A stretch of DNA of 41,334 nucleotides from positions 1 through 41,334 of the forward strand of contig NZ_JAUYAN010000066.1 in the NCBI RefSeq assembly GCF_030693485.1. Reading direction: 5' to 3'. Source of the DNA: Bradyrhizobium sp. Lineage in GTDB: Bacteria; Pseudomonadota; Alphaproteobacteria; Rhizobiales; Xanthobacteraceae. Below the pieces are notes generated by a model, which was not told where the DNA came from, did not search any database, and saw only the letters and a list, made by a program, of their open reading frames with translations. This document shows, in pieces, positions 25,499 through 33,798 of the stretch. Both the position numbers and the translations under genes were made by a program. Within the stretch, counting starts at the first letter, position 1; each line of letters opens with the position of its first letter.

Positions 25499-25537
25499 AT
25501 CTGTTCTCCCTCCACGAAGTGCTGTCGCATGTTCCGT

Positions 25538-26371
25538 TCAGCTGCGGCTGATGGCCTTGAATTTCCGGGTCTGTTCGCGGATCGCGACTTCGACCGGCAA
25601 CCGCTCCATCGAGGAGGCGCCGTAGAAGCCGTGGCAATGCCGCGAGGTCTTGAGGACGAATTCGGCGTCCGCGGGTTCTGCCACCGGGCCACCATGTACG
25701 AGAATGATCGCGTCGGGATTCACCGCGAGCGCCGCCGCAGCCCAGTCGTCAAGCATGGCCGGAACGTCGTCGAGCTTCAGCGCAGTCCGTGCCCCGATCG
25801 CGCCGCCAGCGGTCAAGCCGAAATGACAGACGATGATGTCGGCCCCGGCACCCGCCATCGCCGCGGCGTCGTCGGCCGAAAACACATAGGGCGTCGTCAA
25901 CAGGCCCTTGGCGCCGGCCAGCGCGATCATCTCGACTTCGAGCGCGTAGGACATGCCGGTTTCCTCCAGCCCGATGCGGAAGCTGCCGTCGATCAGCCCG
26001 ACCGTCGGAAAATTCTGCACGCCGGAAAAGCCCGCGGCTTTCACCTCGTCGAGAAAGCGATCCATGCTGCGAAACGGATCGGTGGCGCAGACGCCGGCCA
26101 GCACCGGAGTCTTCTTCACAACCGGCAGCACCTCGGCGGCCATCTCCATCACGATCGCATTGGCGTCGCCGTACGGCATCAGGCCGGACAGCGAACCGCG
26201 CCCCGCCATCCGGAAGCGGCCGGAATTGTAGATTACGATCAGGTCGATGCCGCCCGCCTCTTCGCATTTGGCGGACAGGCCGGTGCCGGCGCCGCCGCCG
26301 ACGATCGCTTCACCACGCGCGATCATCGCGTGAAACCTGCCAAGAAGAACCTGTCGATCGATCGCTGCCAT
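25538..26371 (-). CDS. TIM-barrel 'phosphoenolpyruvate hydrolase' family protein (Tm-1 C-terminal domain type)
   Basis: A 277-residue cytoplasmic protein that matches the TIM-barrel family (PF09370) named after a PEP hydrolase-like annotation and found as the C-terminal half of plant Tm-1. Typical segments are [61 protein letters not shown] and [18 protein letters not shown]. The actual reaction is unknown. It follows the ABC/UPF0261 fusion gene by 11 nt, so the two Tm-1 halves are adjacent but separately encoded. Confidence 0.88.
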   Translation of the reverse strand: MAAIDRQVLLGRFHAMIARGEAIVGGGAGTGLSAKCEEAGGIDLIVIYNSGRFRMAGRGSLSGLMPYGDANAIVMEMAAEVLPVVKKTPVLAGVCATDPFRSMDRFLDEVKAAGFSGVQNFPTVGLIDGSFRIGLEETGMSYALEVEMIALAGAKGLLTTPYVFSADDAAAMAGAGADIIVCHFGLTAGGAIGARTALKLDDVPAMLDDWAAAALAVNPDAIILVHGGPVAEPADAEFVLKTSRHCHGFYGASSMERLPVEVAIREQTRKFKAISRS

Positions 26372-26382
26372 GCTGTGATCCC

Positions 26383-28644
26383 TTACCGGCCCGCCGCGCG
26401 CGAACGCGGCCGGGCGCCTTGCAGCGCACGAAAGTGCTGCGTCAGCGCGGCCGCAAATGCCGGACTGTTGATATGATGCGGAACGCGGACAAGCTGGCGC
26501 AGCGCCGTCTGCCGCACGCTCGCCTCCAGCGCACCGAACAGCGCGTCGCGCGCGGTTGTGTCGAAGAACGGCTTGCCCACCTCGTCGAGTGCCGAGACCC
26601 CGCCCTCCGGCAGCAGGAAGCGCACCGGGCCTTCCATCAGATTGAGCCGATCGCCGATCCAGCGGCCCATCGCGGCATTCTCCGCAGGATCAGTCCGCAT
26701 CAGGGTCACCTGCGGATTGTGCTGATGCAGCAGCCGGCCGCGGTAACGCTCGGGAACGGTGTCGGGCGCACCGAAATTGACCATGTCGAGCGCGCCGACC
26801 GAGCCGACATAGGGAATCCGGGTACGGATGATGGCACCGAGCCGGTCTTCGGTCGCCGGAAACGCGCCGCCGAACAGCAGGTCGGCGATTTCGGTAGTCG
26901 AGACGTCGATCACTGCCGGCACCAGACCGCCGTCGACCAGTTTCTCCATCGACTGGCCGCCGATGCCGGTGGCGTGGAACACCAGGCATTCGTATTCGTC
27001 GCCGATCAGCTTCGTGACCTGCTGCACGCAGGGTGTAGTGACCCCGAACATCGTGAGGCCAACCAGCGGCCGGTCCTCGCCGGCGCGGCGGCGCGGCGCC
27101 GGCGCCTTGCTCGCCTCCAGCCGCGCCTTCGCCATCCCGGCCATTGCCTGTGCGCCGTTCGCCAGCACCTGTCGCGAGATCGCGTTCAGGCCCTGAATGT
27201 CGGTGACGGAATACATCATCATGATATCGGAGGGGCCTACATAGGCCCGCGTGTTGCCGGAGGCGACGGTGGAGATCATCAGCTTAGGCACGCCCACCGG
27301 CAGCGCCCGCATCGCCGGTGTCGCCAACGCAGTGGCGCCGGAGCCGCCGGCGGAAATCAGGCCGAGCAGCCTGACGCCGTCGCTGCCGGATTTTCCCTTC
27401 ACCCAGGCTTCAAACGCCTCCGCCATCGCCGCCACAGCAGCGCCGCGATCGGCGTTGAATATTCCGGCGGAACCACGCGGGTGATGCAGCGCGATCTCCA
27501 GCGGCGGCACGTCCGCGCCCGAGATCCGGCCCGTGGTCGACAGATCGACCAGTTTCACCGGCAGCCCCGCCGCCTTGATGATGTCGGCGATGAAGCGCAG
27601 TTCCTCGCCCTTGGTGTCGAGCGTGCCGGCCACGGCGACGAACGGCTCGTTGAGACCGCCTACGCTGCGCCCGACCTTGCGGTCGGATGCAGCGATCGCG
27701 GCGGCGACTGGCGCTCGCGTCATGGTACGCGCGGACGCCTCGATCCGCGCCGCCGCAACATCAGCGCTCCAGCGGGTCGGTATCACCGGGTTCGAGAGAT
27801 AGACCCGGATCGGCGCATCGCTGCGCGGCGGCGGCGCTGCTGTTCCCCGACCGCCGGGTTCGCTCGCGGCCACGGCCGGCGGTTCAGCCTCCTCATGGCC
27901 ATGGCGGCCGACGCCGAGCAGACGCTGCTGCAGGTCGCGATCGGCGGCCAGCCGCGCCGACTCGATGACGCGGTTGACGCGGCCGTTGACCATGATCGCG
28001 ACCGTGTCGGAGATCTCGGTCGCCACGCCGATGTTCTGCTCGATCACGAGGATGGCGACGTCGCCCTCCTCGCTCAGCCGCACCAGCATGTCCTCGACCT
28101 GCGCGACGATGACAGGCGCGAGGCCTTCGGTCGGCTCGTCCATGATCAAGAGCCGCGGATTGAGCAGCAACGCCCGCGAAATCGCCAGCATCTGCTGCTC
28201 ACCGCCGGAGAGTTGCGAGCCGGCATTGTTCTTGCGCTCGGCAAGCCGCGGAAAGGAGTCGTAAATCCGCTCCGGAGTCCAACTGCCGCGTGGCCCGCGC
28301 TGCGCCAGCCGCAGATGCTCGTCGACACTCAGCGATCGCCACAGCCGCCGGCCCTGGGGTACATAGCCGACGCCGAGCCGGGCGATGTCGGTGGTGGAGC
28401 GACCGATCAGTTCCTCGCCAAACGCACTGATCGAACCGCTCGACACCGGCACCAGGCCCATGATCGCCTTGCACAGCGAGGTCTTGCCCATGCCGTTGCG
28501 TCCGACCAGGCTGAGCACACCATCCTGCAAGGTGAGATCGACGCCCTGCAGCGCGTGCGAGCGGCCGTAATACAGGTTCAGCCCGCGAACCTGCAGCGCC
28601 GGCGGCGTGCCGCGCGGCTGGGAAACGCGGTCAGTGGTGGGCAT
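26383..28644 (-). CDS. Fusion of LivF-type ABC ATPase and Tm-1 N-terminal (UPF0261) domain
   Basis: A 753-residue protein. Residues about 16-245 are a LivF-like ABC ATPase: Walker A GRNGMGKT (48-55), signature LSGGEQQ (145-151), Walker B LLIMDE (165-170). An Ala/Pro-rich linker (about 246-330) leads to a UPF0261 / Tm-1-like ATP-binding domain (about 334-745) starting [18 protein letters not shown], with [31 protein letters not shown], and [18 protein letters not shown]. It would energise the Liv permeases while carrying a second nucleotide-binding unit of unknown role. The start overlaps the LivG stop by 14 nt. No stop or frameshift separates the two parts, so the fusion is real in this sequence. 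Confidence 0.9.
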   Translation of the reverse strand: MPTTDRVSQPRGTPPALQVRGLNLYYGRSHALQGVDLTLQDGVLSLVGRNGMGKTSLCKAIMGLVPVSSGSISAFGEELIGRSTTDIARLGVGYVPQGRRLWRSLSVDEHLRLAQRGPRGSWTPERIYDSFPRLAERKNNAGSQLSGGEQQMLAISRALLLNPRLLIMDEPTEGLAPVIVAQVEDMLVRLSEEGDVAILVIEQNIGVATEISDTVAIMVNGRVNRVIESARLAADRDLQQRLLGVGRHGHEEAEPPAVAASEPGGRGTAAPPPRSDAPIRVYLSNPVIPTRWSADVAAARIEASARTMTRAPVAAAIAASDRKVGRSVGGLNEPFVAVAGTLDTKGEELRFIADIIKAAGLPVKLVDLSTTGRISGADVPPLEIALHHPRGSAGIFNADRGAAVAAMAEAFEAWVKGKSGSDGVRLLGLISAGGSGATALATPAMRALPVGVPKLMISTVASGNTRAYVGPSDIMMMYSVTDIQGLNAISRQVLANGAQAMAGMAKARLEASKAPAPRRRAGEDRPLVGLTMFGVTTPCVQQVTKLIGDEYECLVFHATGIGGQSMEKLVDGGLVPAVIDVSTTEIADLLFGGAFPATEDRLGAIIRTRIPYVGSVGALDMVNFGAPDTVPERYRGRLLHQHNPQVTLMRTDPAENAAMGRWIGDRLNLMEGPVRFLLPEGGVSALDEVGKPFFDTTARDALFGALEASVRQTALRQLVRVPHHINSPAFAAALTQHFRALQGARPRSRAAGR

Positions 28645-29440
28645 GACCGCCTCCGAGATAAAGCTCCTGAACTTCCGGATCGGATTCGATCTCGTCGGAC
28701 CGGCCTTCCTTGAAGATCCGGCCGTTGTGCATCATCGTCACGCTTTCGGCGACACGCAGCGCGACATCCATGTCGTGTTCGATAATGATGAAGCCGATGT
28801 GCGCCGGCAGCGAGGTCAGAATCGTCACCAGATCGGCGCGCTCGGTCGGTGACAGCCCGGCCGCAGGCTCGTCGAACAGCACGAAGCGCGGCGCGCCGGA
28901 CAGCGCCAGCGCAACTTCAAGCTGCCGCTGCTGGCCATAGGCCAGTTCGCCGACCAGGCGGTCCTTGTCGTCGGTCAGGTGCACAGCATCGACCAGTATT
29001 TGCGCTGCGTGCACGAGTGCATCGTCGAGGCGGGGCCGGACCAGCGAGAAACGGTTTCGCGAAACACCGCAACAGGCCAGGTAGACATTGTCCATCACGC
29101 TCAGCCCGGTGAAGAGCGAGGATATCTGGTAGGTGCGACGCAAGCCCCGGCGGATGCGCTCATGGGGCGGGAACACCGTCACATCCTCGCCAAAAAACCG
29201 GACCAGGCCCGCTGTGGGCAGAAAATCCCCGGTGATGCAGTTGAACAGCGTGGTCTTGCCCGCGCCGTTCGAGCCGAGAACGGCCCGCCGTTCACCCGGT
29301 TTCACCGAAAGCGTTACGTCCGAGATTGCGGCCAGCGCGCCGAACATCTTGGTGATGCCGCGCAGTTCCAGCGCATTGCCGGAGCTGGCATTGCCAGCCA
29401 CTGGCAAGTTCATCCGGGACGACACGACGGGCGCGTTCAT
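28631..29440 (-). CDS. Liv-type ABC transporter ATP-binding protein (LivG-like)
   Basis: A 269-residue ATPase that powers Liv permeases. Walker A is GSNGAGKTT; ELAYGQQRQLEVALAL replaces the exact LSGGQ signature, as normal in LivG; Walker B FVLFDEPAAGLSPTE; the His-loop IIEHDMDV. The ATG at 29440 overlaps the permease stop by 4 nt (ATGA) and is preferred over an upstream Met that only extends into permease sequence. It pairs with the ATPase domain of the next gene as in LivFG heterodimers. Confidence 0.93.
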   Translation of the reverse strand: MNAPVVSSRMNLPVAGNASSGNALELRGITKMFGALAAISDVTLSVKPGERRAVLGSNGAGKTTLFNCITGDFLPTAGLVRFFGEDVTVFPPHERIRRGLRRTYQISSLFTGLSVMDNVYLACCGVSRNRFSLVRPRLDDALVHAAQILVDAVHLTDDKDRLVGELAYGQQRQLEVALALSGAPRFVLFDEPAAGLSPTERADLVTILTSLPAHIGFIIIEHDMDVALRVAESVTMMHNGRIFKEGRSDEIESDPEVQELYLGGGHAHH

Positions 29441-30498
29441 GCCCCGGCTCCCGTCGTTGCGCCCTTGCGCGCCACCACTCGCGCGCGCCAGCGATCCCAC
29501 AGGCCCAGCACACCATCCGGCGAGAACAGCACGATCGCCAGGAAGCCGATCCCGATGATCAGCTTGAAGCGATCCGCCGAGAATCCAAAAAAACCGAGAA
29601 TGTCGGTCGAAAACACTTGCAGCAACACGTAGATGAAAGCGCCGATAAACGGTCCGAGCGGACGGCGAATACCGCCGACTACCGCGACCACGAGCACATC
29701 GATCGCCGAGGAAATGCCGATCGTGCCCGGCGCGATCTGCGCATTCTGCCAGACCAGAAGAATGCCGCCCGTAGAGGCGAAAACGCTCGTCAGGGCGTAG
29801 GCCGCCACGCGATGCGCGGTCACGTTGAAGCCCAGTGCCGCCATGCGGCGCGGGTTATCGCGCACGCCCTGAAGGGCGAGCCCGAAGGGAGCACGCGCGA
29901 GATAGACGACTGCACCGTAGCAAAGAGAGGCGCAGGCAAGAGTGAGATAGTAGAACGGCAGGGGATCGCGCCAGTTCACGCCGAAAACCTGCGGCGGCAA
30001 CACGAGGTTGAACCCGGAATAGCCATTGAAGACCGAGTAGTTCTGTCGTGTGAAATAGAAGAAGGCCGCCGCGATCGCAAGCGTGATCATGATCGTGTAG
30101 ATGCCATCCGTGCGCACGGCGAGCGCGCCGGATATCGTGGCGAAAAGAGCCGCGATCAGGAAGGCGGCCGGAAGCACGATCCACCAGGAGAGGCCGAGAC
30201 TGACATTGGCCGCGCCCGACGGCCCAAGGATTGCGACCATGTAGCCAGCCATTCCGGCAATCGACATTTGCAGCAGGCTCACCATTCCGCCATAGCCGGC
30301 GAGGAACATCAGGCTGAGCCCGATCATGCCCAGAATGAAAGTCCAGCCCATGATCTGGAATAGCCAGAAATTGTTGGCCACGATCGGCAGCAACAGCAGG
30401 ATCAACCCCAGGATCCACCAGGGGGCGGGAATGCGCTCGGACCACATCCGCTGGTCGACGGGGCCGGCGAAGCGAGGGGCTTGATCGGCGACCGACAT
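29437..30498 (-). CDS. Liv-type ABC transporter permease (LivM-like)
   Basis: A 353-residue inner-membrane permease with about nine hydrophobic segments, including WWILGLILLLLPIVANNFW and the LivM hallmark FMFLAGYGGMVSLLQMSIAG-like region (LSLMFLAGYGGMVSLLQMS). The later segment GVRDNPRRMAALGFNVTAHR is the conserved cytoplasmic EAA-like loop that contacts the ATPases. The C-terminus carries a short cytoplasmic tail. It is 2 nt after livH and overlaps livG. Confidence 0.93.
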   Translation of the reverse strand: MSVADQAPRFAGPVDQRMWSERIPAPWWILGLILLLLPIVANNFWLFQIMGWTFILGMIGLSLMFLAGYGGMVSLLQMSIAGMAGYMVAILGPSGAANVSLGLSWWIVLPAAFLIAALFATISGALAVRTDGIYTIMITLAIAAAFFYFTRQNYSVFNGYSGFNLVLPPQVFGVNWRDPLPFYYLTLACASLCYGAVVYLARAPFGLALQGVRDNPRRMAALGFNVTAHRVAAYALTSVFASTGGILLVWQNAQIAPGTIGISSAIDVLVVAVVGGIRRPLGPFIGAFIYVLLQVFSTDILGFFGFSADRFKLIIGIGFLAIVLFSPDGVLGLWDRWRARVVARKGATTGAGA

Positions 30499-30500
30499 TG

Positions 30501-31517
30501 CTATCGCCTCGTTCCCAGAAGGCCTTGCGGCCGAAACGCCAGCACCGCCGCCATGATGAGGAAGGTGAGAACGATCGAATAGGTCGGCGCGTAGACAAAG
30601 CCCATCTGCTCGGCCACGCCGATGATCAGCGCGCCCAAAGCCGCGCCGACGATCGACCCCATGCCTCCGACGATCACCACCACGAGGCTAGCCAACAGGA
30701 AACGCGTATCCTCGCCCGGCGACAGCGACTGAAACGTGGCACCGATGATCCCCGCAATACCGGCAAGCCCGGCGCCGAAGCCGAACACCGCCAGAAACAC
30801 CAGGTGGATGCGCACGCCGGAAGCGGCCAGCATCTCACGATCATCCACGCCCGCACGGATCAGCATGCCGAGCGCGGTGCGGTTCAAGACGATCCACATC
30901 GCGATGCCGATCACGATCGCCGCGACCAGGATCCAGATGCGCACGGACGGGTAGCGCAGCCAGGTAACGGCGCCGGTCGAGTCGTTGACGTTGCTCACGA
31001 TGGGCAATTCCATCGGCCCCTGCAGGAATTGCGGGGCGAGGATCGAATACGATTGCCCGCCCCACCACCAGAGCATGAGGTCGGCAAACACGATCGAAAG
31101 CCCGATGCTGACCAGCGTCTGGCGAAGCTCTTCCCCTTCCATTTTCGAGAAGATGAAGAACTGCATCAAGAGCCCGATCAGCGCCACGAGGATGAACACA
31201 ATCGGAAATGCCAGCAGCCACGAACCCGAGGCGGTCGAGACCTCGTAGCCGAGATATCCGCCGATCAGGAACAGTGAGCCATGGGCGAGATTGACGACGC
31301 GCATCAGGCCGAAAATCAGCGTGAAGCCGGCTGCCACGAGGAAATAGAGCGCGCCAAGCGTGATGCCGCCCAGAAGTGCATTCAGGAAGATTTGCTTGCG
31401 GCCCCAAATCGCCACCAGTTCGGGTGGCCAGGGCGCCAGCACAAGAAACAGGAACGCTGCGGCCAGGAGGACGAAAACCAGGCCCCAGAGCGGATAGCGC
31501 TTGATGAAATTGTCCAT
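30501..31517 (-). CDS. Liv-type ABC transporter permease (LivH-like)
   Basis: A 338-residue permease. After the first helix (GLVFVLLAAAFLFLVL) comes an AALNG-type LivH core: FLVAAGFTLIFGLMRVVNLA, followed by HGSLFLIGGYLG. The cytoplasmic loop motif GVDDREMLAASGVRIH is conserved. The ATG 31517 (MDNFIKRYPLWG) is preferred to a GTG at 31559. It is the first gene of the 17-gene run and lies 140 nt downstream of araC; that gap holds a tandem direct repeat likely to be its operator. Confidence 0.93.
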   Translation of the reverse strand: MDNFIKRYPLWGLVFVLLAAAFLFLVLAPWPPELVAIWGRKQIFLNALLGGITLGALYFLVAAGFTLIFGLMRVVNLAHGSLFLIGGYLGYEVSTASGSWLLAFPIVFILVALIGLLMQFFIFSKMEGEELRQTLVSIGLSIVFADLMLWWWGGQSYSILAPQFLQGPMELPIVSNVNDSTGAVTWLRYPSVRIWILVAAIVIGIAMWIVLNRTALGMLIRAGVDDREMLAASGVRIHLVFLAVFGFGAGLAGIAGIIGATFQSLSPGEDTRFLLASLVVVIVGGMGSIVGAALGALIIGVAEQMGFVYAPTYSIVLTFLIMAAVLAFRPQGLLGTRR

Positions 31518-31601
31518 CTCAGAACGGCCCGGCAGCTTCCCGTGGCGGACCTTCGCCACCGTTAGAATGAAGGCTAGATTGAAGTTCCCGGCCTGTCTTT
31601 T

Positions 31602-31637
31602 CCCGAACGTCTGTTCTCTAGCCCGAACGTCTCTTCT
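31602..31637 (-). promoter_or_regulatory. Tandem 16-bp direct repeat, probable AraC-type operator
   Basis: CCCGAACGTCTGTTCT (31602-31617) and CCCGAACGTCTCTTCT (31622-31637) differ at one base and are 20 bp apart centre to centre, about two helix turns. AraC-family activators bind such same-face tandem direct repeats next to -35 boxes. The repeats lie 85-120 nt upstream of livH and directly downstream of the araC-type gene. No convincing sigma-70 boxes are visible between the repeat and livH. Confidence 0.6.
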
Positions 31638-31657
31638 TTGGAGTCCAGCACCTCTTT

Positions 31658-32494
31658 TCAGTGCGTGAGGCCGGCGACGCTGCGCCGGTAAGCGCTCGGC
31701 GGCACGACGCCATTGGCGATGAAGAACCGCGAGAAGCTCGCCGGGGTCGCGAAGCCGAGATCAAGCCCGATTTCAGAAACCGTTTCCGTGCCTCTGGCCA
31801 ATCGCTCGATCGCACGCTCCATGCGCAGGGCGTTGAGGAAAATCGTGGGGGGCAGACCCATCTGCTCGCGAAACAGCTTGAAGAAATGCGGTCGCGAAAG
31901 GCCGGCGTTCCGCGAAATCTGTGCAAGATCAATGGGTTCACCGAGCCTCTCGCTCAGGAGACTGATCGCGCGCCTCAGGCGGAAATCACGCAGTCCCGAG
32001 CATTGGGCAGCCGGCCTGTCCGCCGCGCTCGTCCACTGCCAGGTTTGATCGAAGGCCGCCTGGGTCAGGGCACTGAGCCGGTCTTCGAAAGAGCCGTCGC
32101 TACCGCCATGGGCGGCGAGAAGCCGTGCGGTTTCCGTGACAAGCCGAGTAATGTGGTCGCTCATTTCGACGGTTGAGCGGCCGAATCGCAGGATTTCGAA
32201 GGCCGTGTGGCTCGCATTAACAAACCAGCCCGGGCGGATATAGAGTACGAGCGTCAGCGTCGATTCCTGGCGGTCAATCGGCGCGAAATAATGCGGTTGC
32301 CATGGGCTGATTGCCGTTGCGCTCCGGGTCGTGAGCGGCAGGATTTTGCCATCAACAACCACGCTGGCGACCGGTCCGCTGACGTGAAAGATCAGATGAC
32401 CCTCGCGATGGGCATGCGGCACCATCGGTCGATCCAGCTCATAGAGGCAAGCGCGCCCGAACGCACCATGTGCGACCGCGTGAGCAATACTCAT
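31658..32494 (-). CDS. AraC family transcriptional regulator
   Basis: A 278-residue regulator. The N-terminal half is an AraC-type cupin ligand-binding domain (PMVPHAHREGHLIFHVSG). The C-terminal half has two helix-turn-helix motifs: GEPIDLAQISRNAGLSRPHF with FFKLFREQMGLPPTIFLNAL, and a second SEIGLDLGFATPASFSRFF, the standard AraC signature. The start at 32494 has a strong GGGAGGAAA ribosome-binding site; upstream frame is not used. It sits between the alcohol dehydrogenase homologue and the liv genes and most likely senses the transported compound and activates the downstream operon through the direct repeats at 31602-31637. Confidence 0.93.
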   Translation of the reverse strand: MSIAHAVAHGAFGRACLYELDRPMVPHAHREGHLIFHVSGPVASVVVDGKILPLTTRSATAISPWQPHYFAPIDRQESTLTLVLYIRPGWFVNASHTAFEILRFGRSTVEMSDHITRLVTETARLLAAHGGSDGSFEDRLSALTQAAFDQTWQWTSAADRPAAQCSGLRDFRLRRAISLLSERLGEPIDLAQISRNAGLSRPHFFKLFREQMGLPPTIFLNALRMERAIERLARGTETVSEIGLDLGFATPASFSRFFIANGVVPPSAYRRSVAGLTH

Positions 32495-32630
32495 CGGTTT
32501 CCTCCCCGCCCATCTTTGTGCGCGGTAATGGAAGAATGTATAAGGAGATCGCGTTGTGACAACAGGCAAATTGCCCCGGCCGCCGCCGGTCCAGGCCGTT
32601 TGCCTCGCGCCGGGTGTCCCTCATTCGTGT

Positions 32631-33686
32631 TCACCAGGCGGCCTCGAGAATGCGGCGGCAGTCGCCTGGGGTCAGCCGTCGGGGATTGGCAAGGGCCCCG
32701 GGGTCGTTCGCTGCCATTTCCGCGAAACGGTCGAACCGAGCCGGATTGATCCCGATCTCGCGCAAGGAGGTCGGCAGGCCGATGGCGCGGGCGAAAGCTC
32801 CGATTGCAGTGCTGAAATGCGGCTCCCGCGTTGTTCTGGCGAAGCTTTCGGCCATCGTGGCATATCGATCGCCCACCGCTTCAGTGTTGAAGTCGGCCAT
32901 GGCCGCCATCAACGGCGCATGGAGATCGCCATGCAGGACGCCAGGTCCAAGTTCAGCTTTGATCGGAAGCGCAAGCGCATCGACACCGCCAACCGCTTTT
33001 TCCAGCGCGAGTCCGGCCGTCAGTGCCGCAGCCATCAATTCGCGTTGCGCTTCCCGGTGAGAGGGCGAAGCAAGAGCAACGGGCAGCCAGCGCGTGAGCC
33101 GCTTTGTGGCCTCCAGCGCAAGCGCGTCTGCCGGCGGGTGGTAGACGGGGCTGGCATAGGCTTCGATGGCATGGACCAGCACCTCCATGGCCGCAGCGGC
33201 GAGGCAGCGGGAGGGCGCTCCCTCAAGTACCGTCGGATCGGCGATTACCCGGTCGGGACGAGGACAGGTGATCGGCTGGCCTTGTCCCAGGCGCACCCGC
33301 CGAGCTAACCCGAAATCGCAAAGGCCGGCGGGAACCGCGATCAGCGTGAGGCTTTCTCCCCGCCGGATGGCTTGTTCCGCAGCGAGCCGCGCCTGCCCGA
33401 CGGCCACAGCCCCACCCACGGCGATGAGCGTGTTCGTCCGGATGTCGCTCATGGCGCTCAGTATCCTGAGGGTTGCTTCTTCATGAGGGGTGGCACGATC
33501 GGCCCGCGCCAGGCTGATCGCCGTCTGGCTGAGCGACTCCTGCACCCGAGAGCAAACGGCCGCGCTTCCCGGCTCGTTGTCAACGAGTACCAGCGCCCGA
33601 GCGAGCGGCCCCACCTCCTCGGGAAGCGCGTCCTCGATCGCAGCTTCTGCGAAATGGGTGCGCGTGAGATAGTCGATGAGAGTCAT
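32631..33686 (-). CDS. Iron-type alcohol dehydrogenase / maleylacetate reductase homologue with altered metal and NAD motifs
   Basis: A 351-residue protein of the group III (iron-containing) alcohol dehydrogenase fold. The order of segments fits: LIAVGGAVAVGQAR (89-100), DRVIADPTVL, AAAMEVLVHAIEAYASP (164-180), and GPGVLHGDLHAPLM. Key positions differ from active members: the GGGSxxD NAD motif reads GGAVAVG with G97 for Asp; the metal ligand Asp is E168 (H172 kept); the next ligand His is D236; H252 is kept. It may be a maleylacetate-reductase-like enzyme, which can work without metal, or a degenerate or regulatory homologue. The start at 33686 (MTLIDYL) is chosen over an upstream frame. It lies between the binding protein and araC. 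Confidence 0.78.
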   Translation of the reverse strand: MTLIDYLTRTHFAEAAIEDALPEEVGPLARALVLVDNEPGSAAVCSRVQESLSQTAISLARADRATPHEEATLRILSAMSDIRTNTLIAVGGAVAVGQARLAAEQAIRRGESLTLIAVPAGLCDFGLARRVRLGQGQPITCPRPDRVIADPTVLEGAPSRCLAAAAMEVLVHAIEAYASPVYHPPADALALEATKRLTRWLPVALASPSHREAQRELMAAALTAGLALEKAVGGVDALALPIKAELGPGVLHGDLHAPLMAAMADFNTEAVGDRYATMAESFARTTREPHFSTAIGAFARAIGLPTSLREIGINPARFDRFAEMAANDPGALANPRRLTPGDCRRILEAAW

Positions 33687-33746
33687 CGGAGACGCTCCCG
33701 GCGCCTTCGCCGTATGGAATCCGCAATGGCGTATTCCCCAAGGAAG

Positions 33747-33775
33747 CGGCGGCCGGCTGAGAGCGTCGGCCGCCG
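33747..33775 (-). terminator. GC-rich hairpin after the binding-protein gene
   Basis: A perfect 9-bp stem (CGGCGGCCG at 33747-33755, CGGCCGCCG at 33767-33775) with an 11-nt loop lies between the stop of the binding protein and the start of the alcohol dehydrogenase homologue. On the minus strand it is followed by CTTCCTT, not a run of T. It could be a partial terminator or an RNA-stabilising end that keeps binding-protein expression high. Confidence 0.4.
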
Positions 33776-33798
33776 AAGATGACATCGGGCACAGGCGC

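Noticed and set aside
26419..28713. A 764-codon plus-strand frame opposite the ABC/UPF0261 fusion.
   Set aside because: Arg/Gln/His-rich shadow sequence without motifs; the opposite strand has Walker A, signature and Walker B motifs.
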